Assembly: GCA_001599715.1 (NCBI GenBank)
Contig: BCHU01000003.1
Span: 558,001-622,000 of the forward strand
Reading direction: 5' to 3'
Length of the DNA: 64,000 nucleotides
Origin: Phaeotremella fagi
Lineage: Eukaryota; Basidiomycota; Tremellomycetes; Tremellales; Phaeotremellaceae
The notes beneath the pieces are model-generated. The model searched no databases. It saw only the letters and a list, made by a program, of their open reading frames with translations, and had not been told where the DNA came from. The first letter of the stretch is position 1. The number at the start of each line of letters is the position of its first letter. The translations under genes were made by a program, and so were the position numbers. Of this stretch, positions 10,212 through 22,549 are shown piece after piece.

Positions 10212-12539
10212 CTACTCCTCTCCATCGTATACATCAGCGTTTTGAACTATAGCATGAATCCAGCCAACGATAGCATAATGAGCTTCAACACTAGCTTTCT
10301 CATCGACAGTGTGCTAATGCCCCAAAGTCAGTATTTTAGTTCCTGTTGAATCTAAATCAAACACTTACAGCTGCGTAGCCTGAATTTGGTGGTGTACCCA
10401 TGAATCTGTAGACGTTCTTGGTTAAACCGTAATACATTTTACAATCGGTGTTACCACTATGAAATGTCAGATTGTACACTGAGGTAGAACTCACGTCGAA
10501 GCGAAGGGAGTGACGATAGGTTCGTTACCGTTTGAATCCTTCAACGCACCCCTAACCAAATATCAACAACCAACCTTCTCGAATCCACCTAACTCACTTG
10601 ACAGTACCAGCGAACAATTCCCAAACACCACCAGAAGTAGGAGTTCGAGGAGCAGGCTCCAAAGGCAAACCCATTAATTCAACTCTCAAATATCTCCCCT
10701 CAAGCTCCTCAACATCAGTCAAATTCTTGAAAGCCGAGAAATTCAACTCGTTCTTCTTAGCAACACCACCAAGAACCTTGGCAACATGTTTCTGTGTACT
10801 CTCAACGCTCTCCGCGAAATCTATACGGAAGTTGACTTGAGCGGTTACGAGTTCGGGTAAAGCGTTGACTTTGACACCACCGTTGATAACGTCAACTGCT
10901 ATAGTCGTTCCTACCATTGCTCGATCTTTTCGTGATTCCTTAGAGAGGAGGTGAGCTAGTTTGGGCCATGATTTGGGTCCTTCTTCTTGTAAGAGTTTGT
11001 TGTATTTTTTGGGGAATTTGGGTGAATATTCGGAAGCGCAGAAGAGACTTGTTAGGAGTGGTGATTCTGGAGTGAGCTGGGGAGGAGGAGTCAGTTTTAG
11101 GATGACTCGATAGAGTTTGACTCACTTGAACAGGGAAGGGGTTATCTTCTAAACCGGAAACTGCTTGAGACATGATTCCAATACCCGAGTGAACAGGTGG
11201 GACGGAGGAGTGCTACTCTTCGTCAGTGATTGGCAATTTCTCACATTCGACATAACTCACTCCACCAGCGGTTCCAACAGTGATCTAACCATTATTCAAT
11301 ATTCGTCGGCAAAAAGTTGGTCGACCTACCACAATATCCATATAACCTTTCTCGCCCATAGCAGGAATAGCGAAAGGTGCACCCCATAACTGAATCACAA
11401 AAATAAGATTCAATCGTCATCAACTGAGAAAGAACCAAACTTACATCATCCATTCCAGATCCCTCGTCAATGACCATGAGTAAAGAATCGAGACCGTATC
11501 TCTCCTCAAGGAAAGGAGCGATATGACCTTGACCACGTCTAGCGAAGACTTCCTCTTCGTCGAATCCATGGGACAGAATGATAGTTCTTCTGGGTTGGAA
11601 ACCGTCTTCCAAAAGATGAGTGATAGCCTCCCCTGAATTTGGTATAGGTTAACATTGCTTTAAAGGAGGAAGCTTAACCTACACTGAGCAACTAAGAGAG
11701 TTTTATCATCTGATGCACCTCTGCCCCAGATCCAGGTTCCATCGTTGTAACCTGAAAAGGCACCGTGGGTCCATCGGTCAAATGTCGATGATGGGGCTGG
11801 TACGACGTCGTAGTGGGACATTCTGTTTGGTTGTCAGCTTTAGCATTTCACTAAGAACTGAAGTTAGCTCACAAGAGAAGTGGTTTGAGTGATGGATCGG
11901 ATCCTTCGAAAGTAGCTAGGATACCGAGTGCTTTGAGGTGTCAACTTCTGATCTATTTTATTGGTTTGGAGAGTAACTCACTATTGATGTATTCAACCTT
12001 AGCCTTTTCATGACTTTGATGTCAAATAGAGAGTAAGGATCTACTTCGATTTTCAAGCAAACATTAACTCACACAAGGGGGAAAGTAGTCTTCAACCAAT
12101 TTTGGAAATCAACAAAAGGTTTCCAACGAGGATCATCTTCTGGATCACCGTTATCATCAAAAGATTCAGTTGGAATTTGCTAAAAACCCCACCCAATCAA
12201 CAAATGTAACCTAAAGAATGAAAAAAAACCTACCACAGCTTGTGAAAACAAATCGATAGATTTCTTCTTATCCTCTTCAGTCATGTTCCAAATTTTTTTA
12301 GGATAAATGGCAGAAGGTTGAACAGGACATTTAACGATATCTTGGTAGTTTCCATTATCATTTTTGAACCAATGAACGGATGATTCCTTGACTGATGAGA
12401 TTGGATTAAGAGTTGGAGTGAAGATAGCTAAAGCTGAGAGAACAAGGAAGAGCGGTAAGAGTTTTCTTAATTTGTTCTTCTTTTGTGGGGGTGGAACTTG
12501 ACCAGCTGGTACTGGGAGTGAATTGTATTTCTCTGACAT
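10212..12539 (-). CDS. CPS1: M20 metallopeptidase, carboxypeptidase S-like (Gly-X carboxypeptidase)
   Basis: A zinc peptidase of the M20 family, expected in the vacuole, releasing C-terminal residues from short peptides. The N-terminal cytoplasmic stretch (MSEKYNSLPV) is followed by one signal-anchor helix (LLPLFLVLSALAIFTPTL), typical of Cps1. Zinc and catalytic motifs are all visible: LLLMSHYDVVP (His), GRGASDDK (bridging Asp), GFDEEE (catalytic Glu and Zn ligand), VIDEGSG (Asp) and YAAHTVDE (C-terminal His). The lid domain lies between GGHSSVPP and the TDVEELEGRYL region. It has about nine exons and total length near 570 residues, as usual for Cps1. I chose the start next to the anchor; an upstream in-frame ATG would add about 42 residues. 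Confidence 0.93.
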
Positions 12540-13255
12540 GGTTTCGGTTTCTGTTTGATTTGGGGGATGGATGTAAGGAAAGAAGAACCGAATCAAGTTA
12601 GCAGTGTCTAAATTCATTGACTTGTGGATTATCAGGGCGGTCATCTCCGTGCCACTTCCGGTCAACTTTAGGCGGCGGTGAGCACCGTTTGCTGAGTGGG
12701 TGGGATGTTTCTGGTTTTAAGACGCATCATCACAGAAGAAACTTGACATGCATTGCAGAGGGTATGTAGTTGACAGGATAGACAGGCTAGGTGATTTCAT
12801 GATTCGTTGCCGGTTCAGTTGCGTCGTTGGGTATGTGAGGAAGATTCCAAATATGATGCAAAATCAGCAAAAGCGGATCAAACGGAGCAATTGATCGTTT
12901 CTCGTAAGTGTTGAGACGTAACCGTAACAATCTTTCTCTTTCACTTTCACATTTACTTTGACTACATTTGAATATGCACCATGATTCACTTACTAAGTAC
13001 AACGGCCCATGGAGGCCAGTGGTAAACAGCTAATTCTGTTGTACCCTTCATTTACGTCAATCGTACGTCACTTTAAGGTGACTAACGTTCTAGCTAAACT
13101 CAATCAGTCACCTTCACACGCTAAATACTAACCACCTCTTTCTCTCACTGATCAATCAACATTCTGATCGTTTAACGTCCAAGTCTTAAATACTCAATCT
13201 CCAAAAGTGACTTTTCCCCCAATAAAACACTTACTCACTCACCCACACACTTAAT
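12540..13255. other. intergenic, divergent promoter region
   Basis: About 715 bases between the divergent carboxypeptidase gene and the small gene on the right. Sequence before 13255 is rich in C, A and T and ends in short AC-rich runs typical of a fungal leader. The open frames seen here are short and unlikely to be coding. Confidence 0.35.
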
Positions 13256-13836
13256 ATGCTCGATTACTCTCCCCTCATAAAATATCACGATCAAGTCGAA
13301 GAAGGGAACCTTGAGGTAAGTTTAAATTTCAAGAAATCGAATTTCATTGAATCCTCTTTGACTGACCAAAGCCATTTACTGAACCTTCCAGGTAGAAGAT
13401 GCCGATTTCTATGAAGTTTTAGGAGGTGCTATTGCCTATGTACGTGCAAATCGCTACTTGTTATTGATCCCGGTAAACTATCAGGAAGCTTTCACCAGGT
13501 AAGATCAATACCCCATCATTCCATCAGCTTTCAATCAAGAACCATGATTGACATTTGGAATCCCTCTCGTGTACGTAGGTACGAACTCTGTCTACGAGAC
13601 GTCGGTAGACCAGACGATTATGATACTGCTCAATCTGAATTCGATGACAGTATCAAAGGACAACTTGAACGTGTAGGGATTTTTGCGATGTTTATATATA
13701 CGCTTGAACTGATGTGCTCGTGCTGTGGGTTCATCAGGAAGAAGATAACTGGAACAGTCCAATCGACTTGAAAAAGCTTCAAGAATCAGCCGAGGGTCAC
13801 GTCTCGAAATATCTCGATGAAGATAATTATTATTGA
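13256..13836 (+). CDS. small hypothetical protein, about 120 residues
   Basis: Four exons join by GTAAG/GTAGG..AG introns and read MLDYSPLIKYHDQVEEGNLE..., ending SKYLDEDNYY at TGA 13834-13836. The product is acidic and soluble, with no signal peptide. A central hydrophobic stretch (YVRANRYLLLIPVNYQEAF) is followed by YELCLRDVGRPDDYDTAQ. I do not recognise the family. The consistent frame across three introns is good evidence that it is real. Confidence 0.7.
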
Positions 13837-14145
13837 GTGTCGTCCCCCGTTTAGTATGTTTACAGTGCTCGTCCTTTTCGTTTGGATTGAGGAGAGATTC
13901 ATACGTAGTGAAAATGATGATGGATGGAATGATAAAGTTGCCCAAAGGACCGTAAATATCACTTATCGACATGGGTAAAAGAAATTCATTTCAGTGTAAG
14001 TTGTCAGTCTAGATAAAAAGGGGATATATACAAAGAGCAATTGGTATAGTCCAACCGAGTGAGATATAGAACAAGATACCCCATTTCCAATGAGATCAGA
14101 AACAGACCAGGGATAGAAATTTAGGAATGACTGAAAGTTAGCCTC
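13837..14145. other. convergent 3' intergenic region
   Basis: About 310 bases between two convergent genes. It should contain both 3' UTRs and polyadenylation sites. No gene was seen. Confidence 0.35.
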
Positions 14146-15071
14146 CCAATTATTCAGTAGGTCCTTGCCAAACTGGTTGAGCTTCAGTATCCGTAGTTGG
14201 AGCTTGCATAGTACTAAGCGGTATCCATGGATCAGTTTCTCACAAGGATGGAAAAGCGGATCAAACTCACGAAGGTGCTTCGAACAACGGAACGAAATTT
14301 AATCCAACAAACACTAATCCGACTAAACCAACGATTGATCCACAGATATAAAGAACAGTGTAATAGCTGTACCAATCAGATTTCCCGTTGTCGAAAATTA
14401 AAACGTTGAAGCGAACACTCACTTGAGCATGAGAACACCCAAGATCAAATAGACTTTGATCAATCAGTATCAGTAGAATCCCCTTTATGGTACGTTGAAT
14501 CAACTCACAAACCCCACGTCCGACGAATGAATGCATGAAACTAGCATATTTGTGAACTAAATTCTTGTGTTCTTCAGTTGGAGTTTGGACTTCGAGGAAG
14601 ATGATGATAGCTCCGAATCTGTTGGTTGTCAGTTATCATTTAATCGAAGATTGTGCATTAAAACCAGGTAACGTGAATTGTTGTCTGTGATCAATTCTAT
14701 CCAACATCACTGTTCCCAAATACAGATTAGATATCTGCTCCGTAAACAAGGTTCTGGTTGATCAGAAATCTAACCTCAAACACGTATCCCTTCCACCCAA
14801 CTAAAACTGAAATCCATTTCCAACTAGAAAATCACTCACATAATCTCATAAATCCCAATGATAACACTAGAGAAAGAGTGATAAACAAGTGATCCAATCC
14901 CACCAGCGACAGCAGCTCCTCCAACGATACTAGTCGTATGGTCAATGGCAACTTGGCTACTATGTAAACCTAACTTACATATTGGCAATCCTATAAATTG
15001 TGATTAGAAATGTACGTGTGCAAGTTGACTTACCTCAGTAGTTCAGTTGGGTTTTGCGTGAAACGTTCCAT
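14146..15071 (-). CDS. TVP15: TVP15-like Golgi membrane protein (COPI-associated family)
   Basis: A four-helix membrane protein of Golgi/COPI vesicles. Reading from ATG 15069-15071 (MERFTQNPTELLRIAN), exons give SIVGGAAVAGGIGSLVYHSF, then the conserved block GIYEIIFGAIIIFLEVQTP, then KYASFMHSFVGRGVVYLILG, and a final helix VLYICGSIVGLVGLVFVGL before a Gln/Pro/Thr-rich tail ending QPVWQGPTE. The FLE and SF(V/I)GRG(V/F) blocks are the hallmark of COPI-associated/Tvp15 proteins. The intron between the first two blocks (14619-14839) is about 220 nt, long for this region. Function in membrane traffic is inferred from the yeast family. Confidence 0.85.
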
Positions 15072-15481
15072 GTTGATTGATTTGGTTGTTTTGATTTGGG
15101 GATCAGGGTGGTATGTATGTAGTTGACTCAGAGATGATGACCTGGGTGCTCTAGGTGTTGATGGGTACTACGATGATGACGATGTAGTAGATATGAGAAG
15201 AATGTAGAAAGTAAGTAATTGACGATGTGAAAGTAAAACGCACAGCAACTAAATGAACGGTTACTGGTACTTGTATGGTTAATTCATTCAACGCCACGTA
15301 GATTAGATTAAGTAACCCGCATTTGGTCATATCAAAACCAATCATTGACCATGACTATATCAAGCAGTAGCATGCATGCATCATCTGGTATGCATCCCAC
15401 TCGCTTTCATACTATTCATTTCATTTATTCCTCTACCAAGAAAACATTTCTAAATGGCCATGCATGTATACTAACAATGCT
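15072..15481. other. intergenic, 410 bases
   Basis: Promoter of the TVP15-like gene and 3' end of the gene to its right, both read leftward. It contains a CATGCATGCAT-like run near 15370. No gene was seen. Confidence 0.35.
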
Positions 15482-16861
15482 CTACCAGAGACCCCCACCC
15501 GAAGTCTATATCCCACTATCAGTCTCCACGAACAACCAGTTCGAACGGATATGAACTCACCTGAGTGGTTTGTTTCTTTCGGTTTGAGGTAGCTTTAGCA
15601 TCGAGGTTGTCGTTTCCGTTTTCACCTTCGAAACCTCCGAACACTGTTTCGATCAACAACCTATTCAGGCATTGATACACTCACAAGCTGCACCCATGGA
15701 TGAAGCACCTCCTGGACCTGTTCTCGTGTCAAGACAGCTCTCCCAAAGATGGAAATCAACTCACCCTCACGGACCTTTCTTGATGGTCTAAAGTTAGCAG
15801 CAGGATTAGAAACTCTTGTAGGTCTGTCTAGTCGTCAATTCAACTCCAATCATCCTAAGAGAAGGCCAACTAACTCGTCTTCGATGGTAGCACCACCATC
15901 AACTTGAGGTTCGACATGAACCCTCATCCTCTCCATATGTTCAACTTCAACATCAACACCATCCCCACCATCTCTAGGAGGAGCAAGTGAAAGTGCATCA
16001 GTTTCCTCGTATTCTTCACCAAAGATTTTGAGGTTCTGTTTACCCCCTGGTGGGTCTACTACTTTTCTTGATGGTCTCGGGACAGTCGCTTTGGATGAAG
16101 GGATCTTTGAGTCGTGGGTTGGGTCGGCGATTTCGGCCTATAGTCATCAGTGGTTGTGTCTGGGTTTGTTTACTTACCTCAACTAAATCGGCGACTGCTG
16201 CATCGGTAGCTGCTTGAGAGAATTTACAGAATGTAGCGTATTCTGTCAAAGGTCAGTTCACATCACTCGCATAGGCAGAGTGTACATCATCGATACTCAC
16301 TAGGCTATGGCAGTGTCAGCAAGTTAATCACAATGAAAATACTTCAAAGAGAACTACCTACCAATTTTTGGATCTCCCCAAAATTAGTGTTAACGCTCAT
16401 ATCACAAGATCTGCACCGAGCCATCAGCCAAAATTGAAATTGCATGACGACCAAAACTCACTTCAAAAATTCAAGAAGTGATCTTTTTGAGAAAACGATC
16501 TTATCACTAAAGAAACACATTCCGTTCAGCATCATCTTCACCTGCAAACAGAAACGGTCGAAACTCACCTGTCCCAATCCAACATTCCTACAAGTCAATT
16601 AAGTAGATGATCGTTCAACTCATAGTTGATACTTACCGATAGTTCCACCCCTAAATCCAAACTGTCAGCAATTTTATTTTCAATGATACAGAGCGAGGTT
16701 GGGGTTGACTACATACCATGATCTTGGATGTTCCATATCGAAAGGATGAATAGGGGTGAATGTGGTTGGACCGCTAGTTGTTGAGGGGACGTTGTCAGCT
16801 CTTAATTCAGAAATGAGATTCATAGTGACCTAATCACTTACTCTACTTTTTGATCTGCCAT
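15482..16861 (-). CDS. PPGG-motif protein with micro-exons (function unknown)
   Basis: From ATG 16859-16861 (MADQKVDGPTTFTPIHPFD) the frame holds only if very short exons are used: 14 nt (16637-16650), 19 nt (16569-16587) and probably 4 nt (16301-16304). The product has a conserved-looking core (WGGTIGMLDWDSDKIVFSKR, then SLLEFLKSCDMSVNTNFGE, then YATFCKFSQAATDAAVADLV). After it come two copies of a motif: PSRKVVDPPGGKQNLKIFG and PSRKVREGPGGASSMGAALF. These resemble the PPGG..S..FG elements of animal Jupiter/HN1 proteins. The C-terminus is ambiguous: a GTGAGT..ATAG splice gives TTQTSGGGLW, whereas no splice gives a longer tail. About 240 residues, likely soluble. Confidence 0.72.
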
Positions 16862-17130
16862 TGTTGTGTTTATGCTAGACGAGTAATGTTATTTATACTG
16901 AGTTGTTGAATGAGAGTTAGAATAGGATATATAGGATAGAGATATCGTTGTGATGATGTCGTGGGTGGTCGATCAGATTCGTCGCGTGTGGCGCTTTTGC
17001 TTTTGATTTCTTTTGCTGTCACTTGCTTGTACTTGTAGCTGGCGGATACAGCAGATCCCCGACCTCAATCTGTAAACATGTCCACGTAAATAACTACAAC
17101 AATTCATACAAAACAAAAACCACCTCAACC

Positions 17131-19426
17131 CTATCTCCATACTCTACCGCCCTTCATCGCGTTCCTAGGTCCAATCCCATCAGCTTTACTAAAATCAACA
17201 ACCCTCGTCGAAGTCGACGCTCCCAAACCTCTCTGACTAGTTGACAATTTGTTCGTGGAAGATTTCAACCCCCCACTCCCAGTAGTAGCTATAGAATTCC
17301 CACTCTTACTTCCAGATAAACTTTTGATATCTCTAACTTTCGATTTCCCTTTATCGTTGGCTTCAGGTAACGAATTCCCTCGTCTGCCGCCTTCACCTAA
17401 GATTTTCTCTCGGGCTGCTTTCTCAAGTACTATTCTTGACAGGGGGGTTTTGGTTGGTTTCCTTTTACCGGCTGTGTGACTCTTTGGGGTTCGAGGTTTG
17501 GTGTTATGTCCGTGGAAAGGTGATAAGGGAGATGGAGCGTTGGGCTTGTGAGGTGATTCAAATGCGGTTGATGGTGTTTCATTGAGTGAGGTTGGTATCT
17601 GGAATGGTGAATCTGGATCTGATGTGGGAATCTTCTGTGTGGAGGTCGAAGCTATCGGCGTTGGTGGTAGGTATGCCAGCATCGACTCCATGTCTTTCTT
17701 CCTCCTTTCCTCCAGGAAAGCTTGACGGTCAAGCTGGTTAAACAGTCAGTAGGCGTATCGGGGTTCTATGTGAGACTTACCTCCAATTGTTGTCTCTCTT
17801 GCGTCAACCTCGCAGCTGCTTCCGTAAACTTCCTTCTTTCCTCCTCAATCATCTCTTTCTCTTTGACGAGTTCGTCCGCTAGATCGGCGTCATCAATCTT
17901 CGATTTCTGCAAACTAAGAGCTAGTTCAGTAAAACATCCTCAAACATTTTCAGCCCAGAAAACAACCCACCCAGCCTGTAACTGCGACATTGCATAATCA
18001 TCCACCAATTTCCTAGCATCCTCTTCTCTAGATTTAGCACATTTCACCTCAACCTCCAAATCCTTGACTCGATCTTCCAGATCTTTTCTAATCTTTTCAA
18101 TCTCCCTTTCAACTTTTGCTCTCTCTTCCCTCTCCTCCTCGATTTCAGCAGCAGTAGGTCCATTTCGATCTGCGCGAACGATGGTGGATGGTGAAATAAT
18201 CTTTTCACGCACTGATTCGACCAACGATCTGAGTCTGACATCGGCGATGGAAGGGTGGGAAGTGGAAGATGCTGATTGATGGGTGGAGGTGAGAGATTGA
18301 GTTTGAGTCGTTATGCGAACTGGGTTTGCGGGGTTGGTGAAGAATTGGGAATGAGGGAGACGTTGTGGTGCCTGTTCGAGTTGTTAGTGGGTGATGGAAT
18401 CAAATTTCAAACACCTACGTCTTCACCAGATGCCAAAGCAAGAGCTTCACGGAGACCGTTACCAGTGGACACGATGACATGTCTAAAAGCTTCAGTTTCC
18501 TCCTGTAAACTCTGGCGGATATCCGCTAGTTCCCGTAACGATTGTTCCAGTAAAGACGATTTTCCAGCCTATCCCTGACGTCAGCATGATCGCGTATTCA
18601 TGACAACAAAATCCACGTACAACTTCTGGATGTCCTCTTCCAGGTGAGATCGGATTCAAGATGATCATACCTTGAGGTCTGGTAAGTAAAGAAGCGTCAT
18701 TACCGAATCTAGCGATTTGAGCATGAGCTTTATCAAGTTTGATTTGCGACTTTTTGCTTTCATGCTAATCAACTCGTCAGTATGTGCGGTTCATTTGGGA
18801 TGAAATCATTCAACACCTACCCCAGCAGCAATCCTAACACTTTCAAGAGCTTTTCTGCCTCTAGAGATCTCTTCCTTCAACCCCTTCTCACGTTCTTCAC
18901 TCAAAGCTAATCTCTTTTCCAAATCTGAACAACGAGATTTCCAAGCTGAAGTTTCACCTTCCAATCTCCCATTCGTCTTTCTGACAGAAACCAGATTCTT
19001 GGTAAGTCTCTCATGTTCATATTCCAATGTACGATATCTTGCAGCTAGATTATCTAGAGTGGTGACGTTTGACTAGACGTTGTTATGAGCTATCATCATT
19101 TGAGAGAAAGTGCAATGCCAACTTACCACGCTTGATCCTAATAATTCAAATAGAACTGAAACCACTTCGTTGTGATCTTTCTCAGATAACGTTTCTAGAT
19201 TTAAAGGTTTCTTCGACCATCCATGAGTTATCAACTGGAAGTTTATCGTAGATAGGTTAACTTGTTGGTCGGAAGGTTGGATGTTGGTTCTATTTGTTGA
19301 TGTCAATTTGTGGTTTTCAGGGATGGTTTCTTGGATGCACTTGACTCACTCTACCCGTTTACCATATGGAGATGTTATGACTTGTTCAGCGTATTCATTG
19401 AACCTTGTCGTATGTATAGAAGTCAT
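17131..19426 (-). CDS. coiled-coil protein of the ADIP / Msd1-SSX2IP family
   Basis: A long coiled-coil protein of about 660 residues. The N-terminus reads MTSIHTTRFNEYAEQV, followed by FQLITHGWSKKPLNLE and VSVLFELLGSSV, the expected helical start of the afadin/alpha-actinin-binding (ADIP) domain. Next come heptad-rich helices (AARYRTLEYEHERLTKNLVS; EERRKFTEAAARLTQERQQL). The C-terminal 190 residues are basic and Ser/Pro-rich with KTPLSR and GGRVWR at the end. In fission yeast the family member Msd1 anchors spindle microtubules at the spindle pole, and human SSX2IP acts at centrosomes; the same role here is inferred. About seven exons. The whole-gene frame is well supported; the family call rests on the N-terminal block. 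Confidence 0.72.
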
Positions 19427-19731
19427 TATGAGTTGCTGGTTGTTGAGTGAATAAACCTTTCGAAATCAAAATCATTCACGTCTTGTTGTTGTTGTTGTGC
19501 TAACTATCGTTGTGGCACAAAGTGGCGACGGCTTTACGGCATTGAACTCATGTGGCAGCATCTTCAGCTCTGCTCTACTGATATGCAAGCTACATCCCAA
19601 CGTAAGAATGTACTTGTAACACGTAAATGTATCCAACAACTATCTCTAATTTCTATAGACATCTCCCCCCTTTAACACAAGGAAACAACCAACCCCCCTC
19701 TTTCAACAGCACTCCATCTCGCGGGGTGTGA

Positions 19732-21665
19732 TCAAACTAAAGAAACAAAAGTCAGACAACACCCAAACCCGCTGCCACCAAGTTAACTTACTAGCATAAC
19801 GATAAGAAGGATGATGACGACCCAAAAGTTCAGGATTAGGTTCATCAAGTCTATAATCCCTTCCACCACTTTCACGCAAAGCGTTCTCCTTCTTCTGATA
19901 CCAAATCAAAAGACTGCAAACAACCAAAACGGAGAAAGCCATGACGATGTTCAAGATGTTACCGATTCTGTAACCTGTACTAGCGTCTGTAGCGATGTAT
20001 GACCAAGTAGCTGCGATTGAACCGAATGATCCTACACCTGTAACCAAGGCTCCAGTCAATGATCTCATGGTATCTGGTGAAGCGTTTGACATTGCCCAGG
20101 CTAAGATACATGGACCGTACATGTAACCACCACCTGTTCCAATGAACAAGGCGAAGAATCGGGCGCTGGCGTTGGCACCTGCTGCTAATGGTGTAGCGAC
20201 GAGGATGACGTCTGGAAAAGTCAGTGGTGTCTCTTTCAGACGTGACAATGACTTACAAGCAATGATACAAAGACAGGTACCGAATAGGACTCCATAACCT
20301 TGACGTCTGAATCGTCCTGCAGTGTAACATCCGATGATACCAATCACAGCTCCAACGCTAAGAATGCGATTAGTAGGTTATATGATAAGCTTTGAGTAAA
20401 AACTTACGCCTGAGGACCAATGGACAAATATTGAATGTTTTGAGTTGTGGCAGTTGGGTAAATTACTTGTAGAATACTGGTGGTGAAGATACCTAAACCT
20501 TGAACCGTCATGGAATCTATAACCAACGTCAGAACCCCATCTCAACATGTCATCCTGAACAGACTTACTCGTGATGTATAAGAAACAGTAGGCAGCCATG
20601 TTCAAGTTCAAGAAACTTTGCTTGATAGATGGCCAATTGATTGGTTCTTTGGTATCAGAGTTTGGTGGTGCGTCAGCCTCAATACGAGCTAAAGCTAATT
20701 CTCTTTCGGAAGCGTTGAGTAGTCTAGTCGAGGTGATATCACTAGGGAAGAAGAAGCAGAGGAAGATTCCAACTCCGATGGTGATGATTCCTTCGACTAG
20801 GAAGATTAATCTCCAACCGGTGACGGAGCCTATGCTTGAGAGAGAGGCTAGACCTCCACTGATTAATCCACCGACTGCAGGTGGTTAGTTATTTTTCTTG
20901 TAACTTATAGCAAGCACTTACAAGCTTGGGAAGATCCTGCTGCTACCAACATGAAGATACCGAATCGAGTCTACAGTTGGTCAGTGTTGATCCGTCGTGG
21001 ATACGGAAGTGATTTACGGCAAGTTCATGACGTCTGTAGTACTGATTAAAAGGTTAGTTTTGTCCAGATGTGAAATGAGGACCAACTTACTCTAGACAAC
21101 ATATAACTCAAACCGGGCATGGTGAAAGCTTCAACAATACCAAGGATAGCTCTGACAGCGAAGAAATGTTCTTTGGTTTGAATCCAAGTAGTTCCCAAAG
21201 TAATAACACTGAAAGCGAGCACTCTGAAACCCGGATAAGTATTGATCGGTACGGCGAATGAAGAGATACTCACGAAATAGGTACCAAGATGAAACCGAAT
21301 CTCTTGATGAGTAAACCAGCGAACGGTTCACAGAAAAGGTAAACGACATAATAGAGACATGCACCGATGTTGAAATCGTATGTTCCAAGATTTAGCGAGG
21401 TGACTAAACCCGCTGCTTTGGCGTTACTGATATTCGATCTATCCAAGAATGAAATGAAATAAACCAAAGTGACTATCGAATTTTTACATTAGTAACTGAT
21501 CGATATCGAGATGCTATTTTTAACCTTACCTAATGGTAAAACAGTGAAATCTAATTTTCGTACTAAACGATTTTCAGCTTGTGAATCGATGATTGGTTTC
21601 TCTGAAGATCCAACTTGAACTGAATAATCATGTTTCTCTGAATCGTCGATTTCGTTTGAACTCAT
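19732..21665 (-). CDS. MFS permease, DAL5/allantoate-type (anion:cation symporter family)
   Basis: A 12-helix plasma-membrane transporter for organic anions such as allantoate, nicotinate or related vitamins. It starts MSSNEIDDSEKHDYSVQVG. The signature loop FLDRSNISNAKAAGL lies after helix 1, GLLIKRFGF after helix 2, and ILGIVEAFTMPGLSYMLSR in helix 4. The central loop carries LALARIEADAPP, and the second half contains AGRFRRQGYGVLFG and FIGTGGGYMYGPCILAW. Helices 11-12 end in LLIWYQKKENALRE. At least eight exons. A final GTAAGT..TTTAG intron leaves a two-residue last exon (stop at 19732); without it the frame runs to 19703. Substrate unknown. Confidence 0.9.
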
Positions 21666-22549
21666 TTTGAAGACGTGGGGAAAGGAATCAAGTGGGTATT
21701 ACCTATATCGTCTTCCCATAGAATATATACAAAGTCCTTCGAAGAGAAAGGAGATGCTTATCATGATTTCCATGGAATAGATAAGACATTTAATTGAGAT
21801 CCGACGGGACTGATTTGGACACGGGATCGGACCCTTCCGTACGTTCATGATTCCTGAAAGATAAGGTGTATATAGTAGATGTTACCAATCTTTGGGAATC
21901 ATGCTGTCGAGTCTCGAACATTCCAGGTTATGTTGATCAGGAAAGTAAAAGGCACTACGGTAACCTCACAATGTTTCGTTATCTTACGAATAGATAAAGC
22001 AGTTGGCCAACCAGGTATCTGAGTAAAGAGTCTGCATTTCACAAGTGCCACGATCGATCAGATACATTCCATTCAACTTGACTATAGAGGGGTCCTTGAC
22101 AGAAACAAATCATTCAGCTGCAGATTAACCCAGTCAGGTTGAACCATTGATAACACGATCCCTTCTATCCGTTATTTCAGGATCGCAGGGACGTTGTTCT
22201 TTGCCGGCGGATGGAGATGTGCCACTTCCAGGAGGAGACGTGAAATCGAGATACGTGGCCTGTTGAGACCTTGACAGTCTTGTGCGAGCTGTAGGATCTG
22301 ACTGAATCTAGGAAAGTATTGGGACAAGGTGATCTGTGTGATGTGGTTGTTATCGACCTCTGTCTTGAACACATACAGGATACCTATCTCTACAGATCGC
22401 GGGGTTATCCGGTAATTTCAAGCTGTGGCATACAGCAGAGTGTTACTGACGTGGATTGTTGATTCGTGCTTCTCTACACTTTGACATTAGTAACATTGTC
22501 ATTCTTGACATATATCATTTAAGCTTTTACATTACATCCTACCCATACC
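21666..22549. other. intergenic, divergent promoter region
   Basis: About 880 bases between the divergent MFS permease and UBL-protein genes. Two short open frames on the minus strand (22172-22374) overlap in different frames and look accidental. No RNA gene or repeat was seen. Confidence 0.35.
21721..21730 (-). promoter_or_regulatory. TATA-like element upstream of the MFS permease
   Basis: On the minus strand this reads GTATATATTC, about 60 bases upstream of the ATG. A possible TATA element; spacing is reasonable for yeast-type promoters, but no further evidence. Confidence 0.3.

Noticed and set aside
22172..22374. Two overlapping minus-strand frames upstream of the UBL gene
   Set aside because: Different frames over the same bases, with no conserved features; likely promoter sequence.
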